Assembly: GCA_043721855.1 (NCBI GenBank)
Contig: JAYSPY010000002.1
Coordinates: 1 to 64,000 of the forward strand
Length of the DNA stretch: 64,000 nucleotides
Direction: 5' to 3'
DNA from: JACMNW01 sp043721855
GTDB lineage: Bacteria > Pseudomonadota > Alphaproteobacteria > Rhodobacterales > Rhodobacteraceae
In this document: in pieces, positions 25,262-33,367 of the stretch
Layout: each line of letters starts with the position of its first letter
How positions within the stretch are numbered: position 1 is the first letter of the stretch
Translations under genes and position numbers: made by a program
Notes under the pieces: generated by a model
Databases searched by the model: none
What the model was told of the DNA's origin: nothing
What the model saw: only the letters and a program-made list of their open reading frames with translations

Positions 25262-26179
25262 CTACAGCACCAAAGGCAGGCTTTCCTCGTCCGGTATACG
25301 CCGCCCCCGCGCCTCGCGCAGCGTCACGAAACTGATCGCCGCAATAATCACCGCGCCGCCGATCAGCACATAAACATCAAGGCTTTCGCCAAACAACAGC
25401 GTGCCCAACAAAGTGGCCCATAGCAGCTGCAAAAACGTCACCGGCTGCGTCACTGCCATGGGGGCCGCCTGAAACGCCTGCGTCATGCAATAATGCCCCG
25501 ATGTCGCACAACCCGCCACCACCGCAAGCCAGCCCACCTGCGCCCAGGTGACTGGCACCCAAACCCAAATCGCAAACGGCAACAACCCAAGCGTCACCGT
25601 GAACGATAGCATCGCCACCACCGCCGCCGCCGATGCACGGCTGCTTAGTTCTTTGCCAAACAGATACGACCCCGCAAAAAACACGGCCGCCGCCACCTGC
25701 GCCAAATGTCCATGCGTCACCTCGCGCACACCCGGCCGCAGAATGATCATGGCCCCGACCAACGCCACACCGAACGCAAGCAGCCTGTCGCGCGTCAGCC
25801 TTTCGCCAAAAAACAGCGCCGCTCCCAGCGTCACCAACACCGGGTTCAAATAGCCAATTGCCGTCACTTCCGCCAAAGGGATCCGCGCCATGGCGTAAAA
25901 CCAAAGCACCACCGCCACCGTATGCACCGCCCCACGCCAAGCATAAAGCCGCAATACTCCCGACGCAAAGCCCCCCCGCACCGCCGAAATCAACGCGGGC
26001 AGTAAAATCACCAAACCAAAGCCAAACCGCAAAAACGCCGATTGTGCTGCTGGCAGGTCGGTGCCCAAATACCGCACGATGGCGTTCACACCGACAAAGC
26101 TGATCCCCGCCGCCAGCATCCACAAAACGCCTCGCAGGGGGCTCGAAATCGGGGCAATGGACTCAGCGGAAATTGACAT
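25262..26179 (-). CDS. DMT superfamily (EamA) permease
   Basis: A 305-residue inner-membrane protein with ten predicted helices in two EamA repeats, each opening with the usual pattern (MLAAGISFVGVNAIVRYL in the first half, AAVFFAGSYLFGKELSSR in the second). The glutamate in FGESLDVYVLIGGAVIIAA near the C-terminus is typical of the family. Substrate is not predictable; EamA members export amino acids, metabolites or polyamines. It lies 42 bases downstream of the ArgO-type exporter gene on the same strand, so co-expression with an amino-acid exporter is possible. Confidence 0.8.
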   Translation of the reverse strand: MSISAESIAPISSPLRGVLWMLAAGISFVGVNAIVRYLGTDLPAAQSAFLRFGFGLVILLPALISAVRGGFASGVLRLYAWRGAVHTVAVVLWFYAMARIPLAEVTAIGYLNPVLVTLGAALFFGERLTRDRLLAFGVALVGAMIILRPGVREVTHGHLAQVAAAVFFAGSYLFGKELSSRASAAAVVAMLSFTVTLGLLPFAIWVWVPVTWAQVGWLAVVAGCATSGHYCMTQAFQAAPMAVTQPVTFLQLLWATLLGTLLFGESLDVYVLIGGAVIIAAISFVTLREARGRRIPDEESLPLVL

Positions 26180-26221
26180 TCCCGCACCAAACCGGATTGC
26201 CGTAACAGGCGCAACCCCATA

Positions 26222-26830
26222 TCAGCGCAGCAATAACCCCGCCGCAATCGCCCACATCGTGCAACCCACAATCACCTCCAACACCACCCAGGCCTGCGGT
26301 TTGGCAAACACCGGGGCCAGCAAACGCGCGCCATAGCCCAGCGCCAGAAAAAAGCTGAAAGACCCCAACGCCGCCCCCAACCCAAACACGGCTTGGTGAG
26401 GCGCGTATTGCGCCGAAATGGACCCGATCAACACCACCGTATCCAGATAAACATGCGGGTTCGCCCATGTCAGCACCAGAAAGGTTGCCAGAACTTGCGC
26501 CAAGGGCACTGTCACGCCCGGCGCTGGCCGCAATGCCTCGCCGCCCTGCCACGCCGCCCGAAACCGCAGCGCGCCGTATACCAGCAGAAATGCTGCCCCA
26601 CCAAATCGCATGGCATCGCCAATCCACGGCACATGGGCCTGCACGGCACCAAATCCCGCCACCCCCGCCGCCATCAAAATCGCATCAGACAACGCACAGG
26701 CCAAAATCACCGCCAACACATGTTCGCGCCGCAACCCCTGCCGCAGCACAAACGCATTTTGTGCGCCGATTGCCGCAATCAAACTGATCGCCAGTAAATA
26801 TCCGCCAATTGCCGCCCCGCCCAACGTCAT
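26222..26830 (-). CDS. argO: LysE/ArgO family basic amino-acid exporter
   Basis: A 202-residue membrane protein with about six helices. It carries the family N-terminus SLIAAIGAQNAFVLRQGLRREHVL and the mid-protein TWANPHVYLDTVVLIGSIS, both characteristic of LysE/ArgO exporters of arginine and lysine. It is divergently transcribed from an ArgP/LysG-type regulator, the classic arrangement in which the regulator senses intracellular basic amino acids and switches on the exporter. Whether lysine, arginine or both are exported cannot be read from the sequence. Confidence 0.85.
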   Translation of the reverse strand: MTLGGAAIGGYLLAISLIAAIGAQNAFVLRQGLRREHVLAVILACALSDAILMAAGVAGFGAVQAHVPWIGDAMRFGGAAFLLVYGALRFRAAWQGGEALRPAPGVTVPLAQVLATFLVLTWANPHVYLDTVVLIGSISAQYAPHQAVFGLGAALGSFSFFLALGYGARLLAPVFAKPQAWVVLEVIVGCTMWAIAAGLLLR

Positions 26831-26947
26831 TTCATTCCCGCCAAAACCATCTTACCCAACTTGCCACCAAGCCGATTTCCGCTTGACCTAAGCTGCAACA
26901 GCGGCATCAATCCAATTAATCTTTCTTACCCAAGTGAAGCTGCGCTA
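26831..26947. promoter_or_regulatory. Divergent argO/argP control region
   Basis: These 117 bases between the exporter and its LysR-type regulator probably hold both promoters and the regulator's binding site. The A+T-rich core near 26910-26935 (AATCCAATTAATCTTTC) would suit a LysR-type box. No precise operator is assigned. Confidence 0.45.
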
Positions 26948-27829
26948 ATGTTTACCGACCCCCTGCTTGCCGCGCTCGCAGCCATCCACCGCCGTGGCAG
27001 CTTTGATCTGGCCGCTGCCACGCTTGGCATCACCCCCTCCGCCATCTCGCAACGCCTGAAGTCCCTCGAAGAACGCATGGGCACCGTTCTTGTCCGCCGC
27101 GGCCAGCCCTGCACCGCCACCGCGCCCGGTCTGCGCCTGATCCGCCACCATGATGAAGTGGCGCTGCTGCAATCGCAACTGAACCAAGACCTGCCACACC
27201 TGAACGCGGGCCCCGCCATCATCCGTATCGCAGTCAACGCCGACAGCCTTGCCACATGGGTCATCCCCGCCCTTGCCGCCACCAACGATATGCTGTTCGA
27301 TCTGGTGATTGACGATCAGGACCATTCGCAAAGCTGGCTGAAACGCGGCGAGGTGTCAGCCGCGATCACCTCGCACCCCGGCCCTCTGCAAGGCTGCGAC
27401 ACGATCCCCCTCGGAGCTTTGCGCTACCACGCCACCGCCAGCCCCGGCTATATCGCGAAATGGCTGCCACATGGCGCCACCAAAGCTGCCCTAACCCGCG
27501 CCCCCGCACTGACGTTTTCTGACAAAGACCGCCTGCAAGGTGCGTGGCTGCAATCGCAGTTCGGGCCGCGCCTGGCGTTCCCAACCCACCGCCTCGCCTC
27601 CAGCCAAGCGTTCGTCGATGCCGCTGTCGCGGGCCTCGGCTGGGGCATGAACCCCGAACCGCTGATCGCCCCGCACCTGGCCCATGGCACCTTAACCGAA
27701 CTGATCGCGAACACCCCTCTCGACGTGCCGCTTTACTGGCAATTCTCCCGCCTAACTGCCCCCGCCTTGGCGCCTCTTACCCGCGCAGTCCAATCCGTCG
27801 CAGCCAAAATCCTGCGACAATCCCCGTAG
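26948..27829 (+). CDS. argP: LysR-type regulator, ArgP/LysG subfamily
   Basis: A 293-residue transcription factor. The winged helix-turn-helix occupies residues 1-60: LAALAAIHRRGSFDLAAATLG followed by ITPSAISQRLKSLEERMG. An effector domain follows, with the IAVNADSLATWVIPALA motif characteristic of ArgP-type regulators. ATG 26948 starts at the first helix; the frame extends upstream by 29 codons without homology. No strong ribosome-binding site is seen, so translation may be weak. The divergent exporter gene is the likely target. The stop codon abuts the palindromic element at 27830. Confidence 0.82.
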   Translation: MFTDPLLAALAAIHRRGSFDLAAATLGITPSAISQRLKSLEERMGTVLVRRGQPCTATAPGLRLIRHHDEVALLQSQLNQDLPHLNAGPAIIRIAVNADSLATWVIPALAATNDMLFDLVIDDQDHSQSWLKRGEVSAAITSHPGPLQGCDTIPLGALRYHATASPGYIAKWLPHGATKAALTRAPALTFSDKDRLQGAWLQSQFGPRLAFPTHRLASSQAFVDAAVAGLGWGMNPEPLIAPHLAHGTLTELIANTPLDVPLYWQFSRLTAPALAPLTRAVQSVAAKILRQSP

Positions 27830-27866
27830 GATGGGCGGTTCTGTGCAAAGCACAGGTTCGCCCATC
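27830..27866. repeat. Palindromic element, copy 1 (REP-like hairpin)
   Basis: The outer arms GATGGGCG (27830-27837) and CGCCCATC (27859-27866) pair. A symmetric GTT/GTT internal loop separates them from the inner stem CTGTGC-AAA-GCACAG (27841-27855). It begins at the base after the argP stop codon. Copy 2 at 36680 has the same design with compensatory changes in the inner stem. Confidence 0.85.
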
Positions 27867-28070
27867 CGCGCCACCCCAAGCGGCCCCCCTGCAGAGCATC
27901 CACATAAAACCGTCCCACAATCAGAATTTGGATCATCGTCGCCTTGATCGACGGAAAGAATGCACCCCGCGCCGCCGCCCATTCGCCCGCCCATTCGCCC
28001 GGCTGAAACGCGGCGCAAACCACATGCAACCGCCGATTTGCAAGCAGCGCATTCCGGGCCTACTGGCGGT

Positions 28071-28106
28071 AAGGCCGGCAAGGCCGGCAAGGCCGGCAAG
28101 GCCGGC
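28071..28106 (+). repeat. Four tandem copies of a 9-base unit
   Basis: AAGGCCGGC is repeated four times without error, starting at 28071. The flanks are non-coding. Confidence 0.9.
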
Positions 28107-28206
28107 AACGATCAGTCATCACAGGCACCTCATAGGGAAATGCAAAACCCTACCCGACGCGCGAAAAAAATAGAACACCCTCACCGAACGATGCCGTCCC
28201 CGGTAG

Positions 28207-28225
28207 GATGGGCAATCTGCCCATC
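28207..28225. repeat. Short palindrome related to the 27830/36680 element
   Basis: GATGGGCA pairs with TGCCCATC around ATC. It shares the GTAGGATGGGC lead-in of copy 1 but lacks the inner stem. Its eighth base pair is A-T where the other copies have G-C. Confidence 0.7.
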
Positions 28226-28268
28226 ACCCCCACGCCCATCGCTACCCCTCGCCGCCCAATCCCAAAAC

Positions 28269-28293
28269 AAAAAAACCCACCGTTTCCGGGGGG
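28269..28293 (-). terminator. Rho-independent terminator downstream of yebC
   Basis: Read on the minus strand, a CCC-x-CCG stem with a GAAA loop and CGG-x-GGG partner is followed by a long T run (the A run at 28269-28275 on the plus strand). It lies about 70 bases beyond the yebC-family stop codon. Confidence 0.65.
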
Positions 28294-28364
28294 CCTTTTC
28301 ATCACTCAAAACCGTATGCAAAGATAAAGCACGCCAAAAGCACGCCCACCATACACCGCTGAAA

Positions 28365-29111
28365 TCACATATCCAACTGCGCTGCCACATCCTCGGGCAG
28401 ATCAAAGTTATGCGTCACGGCCTGCACATCGTCATCTTCTTCCAGCATGTCGATCAACTTCAACAGCTTGATCGCGGTGTCCAGATCCACTTCGGTCAAC
28501 ACCTGCGGTTTCCAGATAAGTTTGCTTTCGGTCGACTCGCCCATTACTTTTTCCAGCGCGTCAGACACATCAACCAGCGCCTCGAACTGGCAATAGATCC
28601 AGTGGCCATCTTCATCGGATTCCACGTCATCCGCACCCGCATCAAGCGCCGCCATCATCACCGTGTCATCATCACCAGCGCTCACCGGATACGAAATTTC
28701 CCCAACCCGGTCAAAACCATGTGACACCGATCCGGTCTGTCCCAGATTACCACCGCATTTGGTGAAATAGCTGCGCACATTGCTGGCCGTGCGGTTCAGA
28801 TTGTCGGTCAACGCTTCGACAATAATGGCAATGCCGTTCGCGCCATAACCTTCATATCGGATTTCCGAATAATCCGCCGCATCACCCATCTGGCTTTTCT
28901 TGATGGCCCGGTCGATCACGTCTTTGGGCATCGACAACGCCTTAGCGGCTTTCACGGCCAGACGCAGCCGCGGGTTCATGTCCACATCCGGCATGCCCAT
29001 TTTGGCGGCCACGGTAATTTCCTTGGCCAGCTTGGAAAACATCGCAGACCGCGCTTTATCTTGCTTGCCCTTGCGGTGCTGAATGTTCGCCCATTTCGAA
29101 TGGCCTGCCAT
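28365..29111 (-). CDS. yebC: YebC/PmpR family DNA-binding transcriptional regulator
   Basis: A 248-residue protein of the YebC/TACO1 family. It opens with the signature MAGHSKWANIQHRKGKQDK, followed by the DMNPRLRLAVKAAK and NGIAIIVEALTDN blocks, and has the normal length (about 245). Members act as transcription regulators and, in recent work, as translation factors relieving ribosome stalling; which applies here is unknown. It is cytoplasmic, transcribed alone, and followed by a probable terminator near 28290. It is located downstream of a small lipoprotein gene on the same strand, with a hairpin in the 76-base gap. Confidence 0.9.
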   Translation of the reverse strand: MAGHSKWANIQHRKGKQDKARSAMFSKLAKEITVAAKMGMPDVDMNPRLRLAVKAAKALSMPKDVIDRAIKKSQMGDAADYSEIRYEGYGANGIAIIVEALTDNLNRTASNVRSYFTKCGGNLGQTGSVSHGFDRVGEISYPVSAGDDDTVMMAALDAGADDVESDEDGHWIYCQFEALVDVSDALEKVMGESTESKLIWKPQVLTEVDLDTAIKLLKLIDMLEEDDDVQAVTHNFDLPEDVAAQLDM

Positions 29112-29141
29112 GACCCCGTCTCCGTTCCCTGAATACCTTGG

Positions 29142-29163
29142 TGGGCTGGTCTACACCAGCCCA
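29142..29163. other. Perfect 9-base-pair hairpin upstream of yebC
   Basis: TGGGCTGGT (29142-29150) pairs with ACCAGCCCA (29155-29163) around CTAC. It lies between the lipoprotein stop and the yebC start, both on the minus strand. There is no T run after it, so it may be an attenuating, stabilising or partial-termination structure. Confidence 0.5.
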
Positions 29164-29187
29164 AGGGTCGCCCGCAACCCCGTGCCC

Positions 29188-29559
29188 CTACTCCAACGGG
29201 GCCGGCGATACAAAGCTGTAATCGCGCCCCGACGCATCCGTCAGCACCACTTCGGCCAGCGGCGCCAACGCCCCGTCTGCGCCCAATGCGCCCGCAACAC
29301 CGACCGCCAACTGGCGCAAGATATTTGGGCGACCCTCAACCGTGACCGAATAGCCAAAGCCTGCTCCGCAATCGTCCATCCGCCCAGTGCCGCCCGCCGT
29401 GGCCCAATTCGCGCGACATATGGTTCCGTCAGTCAAACCAACCGTCAAAACATCAGCACTCAACCGCGCCGAGGCTGGTATCGCCATGCCAGTGGCCATC
29501 GGCGCACAGGCCGCAAGTCCCGCGAGCATCATCCCAAAAAGGCCAATACGCTGTGTCAT
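29188..29559 (-). CDS. Small putative lipoprotein of unknown function
   Basis: About 123 residues. A signal peptide with lipobox LAGLAAC occupies the first 20 or so residues (MTQRIGLFGMMLAGLAAC), predicting lipid attachment. The mature part is short, glycine-rich and contains two cysteines (TICRAN and DDCGAG) that could form a disulfide. Three consecutive ATG codons follow a GAGGGA site; the third (29559) has the best spacing. The upstream SLC13 permease gene ends just 10 bases earlier on the same strand. I do not recognise the family. Confidence 0.6.
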   Translation of the reverse strand: MTQRIGLFGMMLAGLAACAPMATGMAIPASARLSADVLTVGLTDGTICRANWATAGGTGRMDDCGAGFGYSVTVEGRPNILRQLAVGVAGALGADGALAPLAEVVLTDASGRDYSFVSPAPLE

Positions 29560-29569
29560 CATCATTCCC

Positions 29570-31348
29570 TCAAAGTCCATACACCAGCGGTATTACGATC
29601 GCCGCCACGATCCCCATCAGGATATTCAACGGCACGCCGATCTTCATGAAATCGCCGAAGGTATAGCCGCCGGGCCCGTAGACCAACAGGTTACACTGAT
29701 AGCCGATTGGCGTGGCAAAGCCAAAACTCGCCCCCAACATCACCGCCACCAACAACGGCCGCGGGTCCACCCCAAGGCTTTGCGCCAACCCAATCGCCAC
29801 CGGCGTTACCACCACCGCCACCGCATTGTTCGACAACAGTTCCGTCAAGATCGAGGTCAGCGCATAGACCGCAAAGATCAGCATCCAGGGCTGTAAATCC
29901 CCCATATAGGGCGACGCCGCCCCCACCAGAAGTTCCACCGCCCCCGAATGCTCCAACCCCTGACCCACCGCGATCATGCCAAACAACATGCCCAGCAACC
30001 GCCCGTCGATGCTGGCAAACGCCTCATCTGCGTCAATGCAGCGCATTACCAGAACAACCGCCGCGCCGATGAACGCCAGCACTTCAATCGGCGCCACATC
30101 CAGCGACGACAGCGTAATCACCGCCACCAGCACCGCCACCACAATCGGCGCGCGGCTACGCCGAAACGCACGCTCTGTCGGGTGGGATACATCCACCATA
30201 TCCATATCGGCGGCCAGCCGCGCAATATCGCCGGGCGCGCCTTCCAGCAAAAGTGTATCGCCCACCGCCACGACCAGATCATCCAATTGCCGCCCGATGT
30301 TCTGATTTCGGCGATGCACTGCCAATGGATAGACGCCGTAACGCCGCCGCAACCGCATCTCGCCCAGGCGGCGCCCCACCAAACGGCAACCGGGCGTGAT
30401 CAGCACCTCCACCGTGTTGGTCGCGACCGAGCTTAGCTTATCGACCAAAGACACGTCCTTATGGTCTTGCAGGCTTAGCAATTCCGCCATCGGCGTGCGT
30501 AAAACCACACGGTCGCCGGACTCCAACACCACGCCCGCCATATCGCGCCGCAAGCTGGCATCGCCGCGCAAAACGTCAATCACCCGCGCCCCACCGCGCT
30601 TGAACAAATCCACCGTATCCAGCGCGCGGCCCACAAGCGACGAATCCTCTGGCACCGCGACTTCGGTGAAAAACTTCATCTTCGGCCGGTCGTTCAACAT
30701 CGCAGACATGGATACACGGTTTGGCAGCAGCCGGTTACCAAACAGCCCCAAATACAAAAGCCCGGCAATCGCGATGGGTATGCCCACCGGTGTTATCTCA
30801 AATATCGAAAACGGCTCCAACCCCGCTTGCCGCGCCACCCCGTCTACTACAAGATTGGTCGAGGTGCCCACCAATGTGATCGTACCGCCCATGATCGACA
30901 GATAGCTTAACGGGATCAATAGCTTGGACGGCGCTATTTTCATCTGTGCCGCCAGCTGCATGAACACCGGCAGGAACACCACCACAATCGGCGTGTTGTT
31001 CACAAAGGCCGACAGCGTCACAATCAACACAGCCAGCGCCGCCACCGTCAATGCGGGCCGCGCATCCACGTGAAAACTGGCAAGCTGGGTCACATAATCC
31101 AGCGCCCCCGTCCGCACCAAAGCCCCCACGATGATAAACATCATCGCAATGGTCCACGGCGCATTGTTCGACAGCACTTTCAGCGCCTGATCTTGCGGCA
31201 AAATCCCCAGCAGAAGCATCACCGCCGCCCCGGCAATCGCCGTCACTTCGACAGGAAAAGTTTCACGCACAAACAAAACCAGCATCGCAATCAATATGAC
31301 TATTGCAACAATCGGCATAGCGGTCGGGGATAGATCATATCCGATCAT
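29570..31348 (-). CDS. SLC13-type permease with regulatory TrkA-C domains
   Basis: About 592 residues. N- and C-terminal membrane halves of the ArsB/NhaD-CitT fold flank two soluble RCK_C (TrkA-C) domains at about 205-390. The first half carries the SAFVNNTPIVVVFLPVF and MGGTITLVGTSTNLVV motifs; the second repeats the pattern with ELLSNNAVAVVVTPVAIG and FATPIGYQCNLLVYGPGG. Such proteins import dicarboxylates, sulfate or other anions with sodium; the RCK domains suggest ligand gating. ATG 31348 with a nearby GAG was preferred to an upstream GTG. Substrate is not predictable. Confidence 0.82.
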   Translation of the reverse strand: MIGYDLSPTAMPIVAIVILIAMLVLFVRETFPVEVTAIAGAAVMLLLGILPQDQALKVLSNNAPWTIAMMFIIVGALVRTGALDYVTQLASFHVDARPALTVAALAVLIVTLSAFVNNTPIVVVFLPVFMQLAAQMKIAPSKLLIPLSYLSIMGGTITLVGTSTNLVVDGVARQAGLEPFSIFEITPVGIPIAIAGLLYLGLFGNRLLPNRVSMSAMLNDRPKMKFFTEVAVPEDSSLVGRALDTVDLFKRGGARVIDVLRGDASLRRDMAGVVLESGDRVVLRTPMAELLSLQDHKDVSLVDKLSSVATNTVEVLITPGCRLVGRRLGEMRLRRRYGVYPLAVHRRNQNIGRQLDDLVVAVGDTLLLEGAPGDIARLAADMDMVDVSHPTERAFRRSRAPIVVAVLVAVITLSSLDVAPIEVLAFIGAAVVLVMRCIDADEAFASIDGRLLGMLFGMIAVGQGLEHSGAVELLVGAASPYMGDLQPWMLIFAVYALTSILTELLSNNAVAVVVTPVAIGLAQSLGVDPRPLLVAVMLGASFGFATPIGYQCNLLVYGPGGYTFGDFMKIGVPLNILMGIVAAIVIPLVYGL

Positions 31349-31398
31349 GGGCACTCTCGCTTGGCGTCACGCCCTAGTCGCAACCCAAACCCCGCAGG

Positions 31399-32295
31399 TC
31401 AAGCGGCTTTTGGCAAAGCCTCGCGGGGTTGCACCAGAAACAACCCCAACAACATCACCGCCAGCGCCGCCCAAATCCAGCCGGAAAACCGCTCTCCCAG
31501 CAGCAGCATCGCCCAGATCACACCCGTGCCTGTTACAATATACGATGTTTGCGCCGCAAACACGGCCCCCGCCCGCGCCGCGAGCCAGACATAGGCGCAG
31601 TAGCACAGATTATGCACCACAGACCCCACCAACAGCGCCACTTCAGGCTTGCCCCAAGGCTGCGTCAGGTCGATCCACTGCCCTGATCCAACCGCCACCG
31701 GCAGCATGATCACCGCCCCAAGAACAGACGCCAGACACATCGCCTGCACCGCATCCATCCCCGCCGTGCCAAAACGCGCCACGTAATTGCCCTCAAACGC
31801 ATAAAACAGCGGCCCGATCATCGCGATGGGCAGATAGGCGGCCATGCCTGCATCCGGCAGGCTGGCAGAGGGTAACGCAATCAATGCGACCCCGATCAGC
31901 CCGCACAAAAGCCCTGCCAGACGCCCCGCACTGAACCGGTCCATCCCCAACATCAACGCCACCGGAAACGCCATCAACGGCACCGTGGAAATCAAGATCG
32001 ACATGATCCCAGATGGCAGATGCGCCACTGAATAGTAAAAGGTCGAGTTTGGAATGATCGTCCCGATCAGCGAAATCAGCACCGCAAACCCCAAGGTCTG
32101 CCGCGTAATCGGTATGCGCCGCCGCTGCACGATCAAAATCGCGCCGAGTAGCACAATCCCCACGACCATCTGCCAAAAGATCAGACCAAATTGCTTATGC
32201 CCGGTCGATACCGCAATCTTGCCCAAAGGTTGCGTCGATCCCCAGCCCAGCCCCATGGCAACAAGCATCGCCACATAGCCAAAGCGCACACTCAT
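31399..32295 (-). CDS. DMT superfamily (EamA) permease, second
   Basis: A 298-residue protein with ten predicted membrane helices in two EamA repeats; it begins GYVAMLVAMGLGWGSTQPLGK, and the second repeat begins near residue 150. No substrate can be assigned. The gene overlaps the upstream ymdB-family gene by four bases (ATGA), so the two are translationally coupled, an unrelated-looking pairing that may be fortuitous. It is distinct from the 25262 permease in sequence. Confidence 0.8.
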   Translation of the reverse strand: MSVRFGYVAMLVAMGLGWGSTQPLGKIAVSTGHKQFGLIFWQMVVGIVLLGAILIVQRRRIPITRQTLGFAVLISLIGTIIPNSTFYYSVAHLPSGIMSILISTVPLMAFPVALMLGMDRFSAGRLAGLLCGLIGVALIALPSASLPDAGMAAYLPIAMIGPLFYAFEGNYVARFGTAGMDAVQAMCLASVLGAVIMLPVAVGSGQWIDLTQPWGKPEVALLVGSVVHNLCYCAYVWLAARAGAVFAAQTSYIVTGTGVIWAMLLLGERFSGWIWAALAVMLLGLFLVQPREALPKAA

Positions 32296-33104
32296 GGCCG
32301 CGCCTCTTGCAGCCGCCCGCCAATGCGGATCATCGCAACCCGGTTTGCTTTGCCGGACTTGTCATCCGTCTCCACATACACGCCCGATAATGTCGCAGGC
32401 CCATTTGCAGGCTCAAACCGCGCCTTGGGCATCCCTGTGATGAACCGTCGCATAGGTTCCAGCTTTTCCATGCCAATGACACTGTCATAATCGCCGCACA
32501 TGCCCGCATCGGTCAGATACGCACAACCGCCCGCCAAAATCTGTGCATCCGCCGTCGGCACATGGGTATGCGTGCCCACCACCAAACTGGCGCGCCCATC
32601 GCACCAATGCCCCATCGCCATCTTTTCCGATGTCGCCTCGCAGTGCATATCCACCAGCGCCGCCTGCACCACACCGCCCAAGGGATAGGTCTTCAACACT
32701 GTCTCCACCGCAGAAAACGGGTCATCAAACGGCCGTTTCATGAACACCTGGCCCAAAGCCTGCGCCACCAGAACCTTGCGCCCTTGGGTCGCCGTAAACA
32801 CCCGAAACCCCTTGCCAGGCGCGCCCTTGGCATAGTTCAGGGGCCGGATCACACGCGGCTCGGTCTCGATGAACTGTAACATATCCTTCTGGTCAAACGC
32901 ATGATCGCCCAGCGTCACACAATCCGCCCCCGCAACCAGCAACCCGCGGGCATGTTCCGGCGTCAGGCCAAGCCCAGATGACGCGTTCTCACCATTGACC
33001 ACCACAAAATCAAGGCCCCACTCGGCGCGCAATCCCGGCAACCGTTCGGTCACCGCAGCCCGCCCGGCTCGCCCCATAACATCGCCTAGAAAAAGAATTT
33101 TCAT
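32292..33104 (-). CDS. ymdB: YmdB family metallophosphoesterase
   Basis: A 270-residue calcineurin-like phosphoesterase of the YmdB/TIGR00282 family (2',3'-cyclic-nucleotide phosphodiesterases). It opens with MKILFLGDVMGRAGRAAV, followed by VVNGENASSGLGLT (the metal-binding Asn region), TLGDHAFDQKDM, and VGTHTHVPTAD near residue 180. Length is normal. Start 33104 was chosen because the metal-binding strand begins there; the frame extends 30 codons further without homology. It lies divergently from the Lhr-type helicase across a 263-base region carrying a G-rich hairpin element. Confidence 0.88.
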   Translation of the reverse strand: MKILFLGDVMGRAGRAAVTERLPGLRAEWGLDFVVVNGENASSGLGLTPEHARGLLVAGADCVTLGDHAFDQKDMLQFIETEPRVIRPLNYAKGAPGKGFRVFTATQGRKVLVAQALGQVFMKRPFDDPFSAVETVLKTYPLGGVVQAALVDMHCEATSEKMAMGHWCDGRASLVVGTHTHVPTADAQILAGGCAYLTDAGMCGDYDSVIGMEKLEPMRRFITGMPKARFEPANGPATLSGVYVETDDKSGKANRVAMIRIGGRLQEARP

Positions 33105-33202
33105 GGGCTTGGGATAGGCGCGCTCTGCCCCAAGGGCAAGGGGAAACCCCTGATAGCAAAGCCCCCAACCACAGATTGCTGCATTGGCAAGCATGGGCTC
33201 CT

Positions 33203-33238
33203 CCCTCCCCCCCGTGGGGAGGGTTGGGGTGGGGGGGG
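33203..33238 (+). repeat. G-rich inverted repeat with G-quadruplex potential
   Basis: CCCTCCCC (33203-33210) pairs perfectly with GGGGAGGG (33216-33223) around CCCGT. The right arm continues into further G tracts up to 33238, giving four tracts of three or more G separated by one or two bases. It lies in the divergent ymdB/helicase promoter region. Confidence 0.75.
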
Positions 33239-33367
33239 CAGCAGCGACATGCCAATGACCAAGCCCACAACATACCCCGCCAGCCCAAAGCGCTGTTTTG
33301 CAGACGATACCTGCCTTCTGCCATTCGCCTGCTTTCCCTTACCCGCACCGCACTCTATCTTGGCTCT

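Larger units (their letters stand above)
27867..28267. other. Gene-free stretch with short tandem repeats and a third palindrome
   Basis: I see no credible gene here. It contains two tandem copies of a 12-base unit GCCCATTCGCCC (27977-28000), four tandem copies of the 9-base unit AAGGCCGGC (28071-28106), and a short palindrome GATGGGCA-ATC-TGCCCATC (28207-28225), a reduced relative of the 27830 element. Open frames across it read as low-complexity AGK or PAL repeats and are rejected. Confidence 0.6.

Noticed and set aside
27752..28108. Minus-strand frame with PAL repeats over the tandem repeats
   Set aside because: The repetitive translation comes from the 9-base repeat and the palindrome; no start site or homology.
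27960..28724. Plus-strand frame running from the repeats into yebC antisense
   Set aside because: Low-complexity AGK repeats at one end and antisense of yebC at the other; not credible as a gene.
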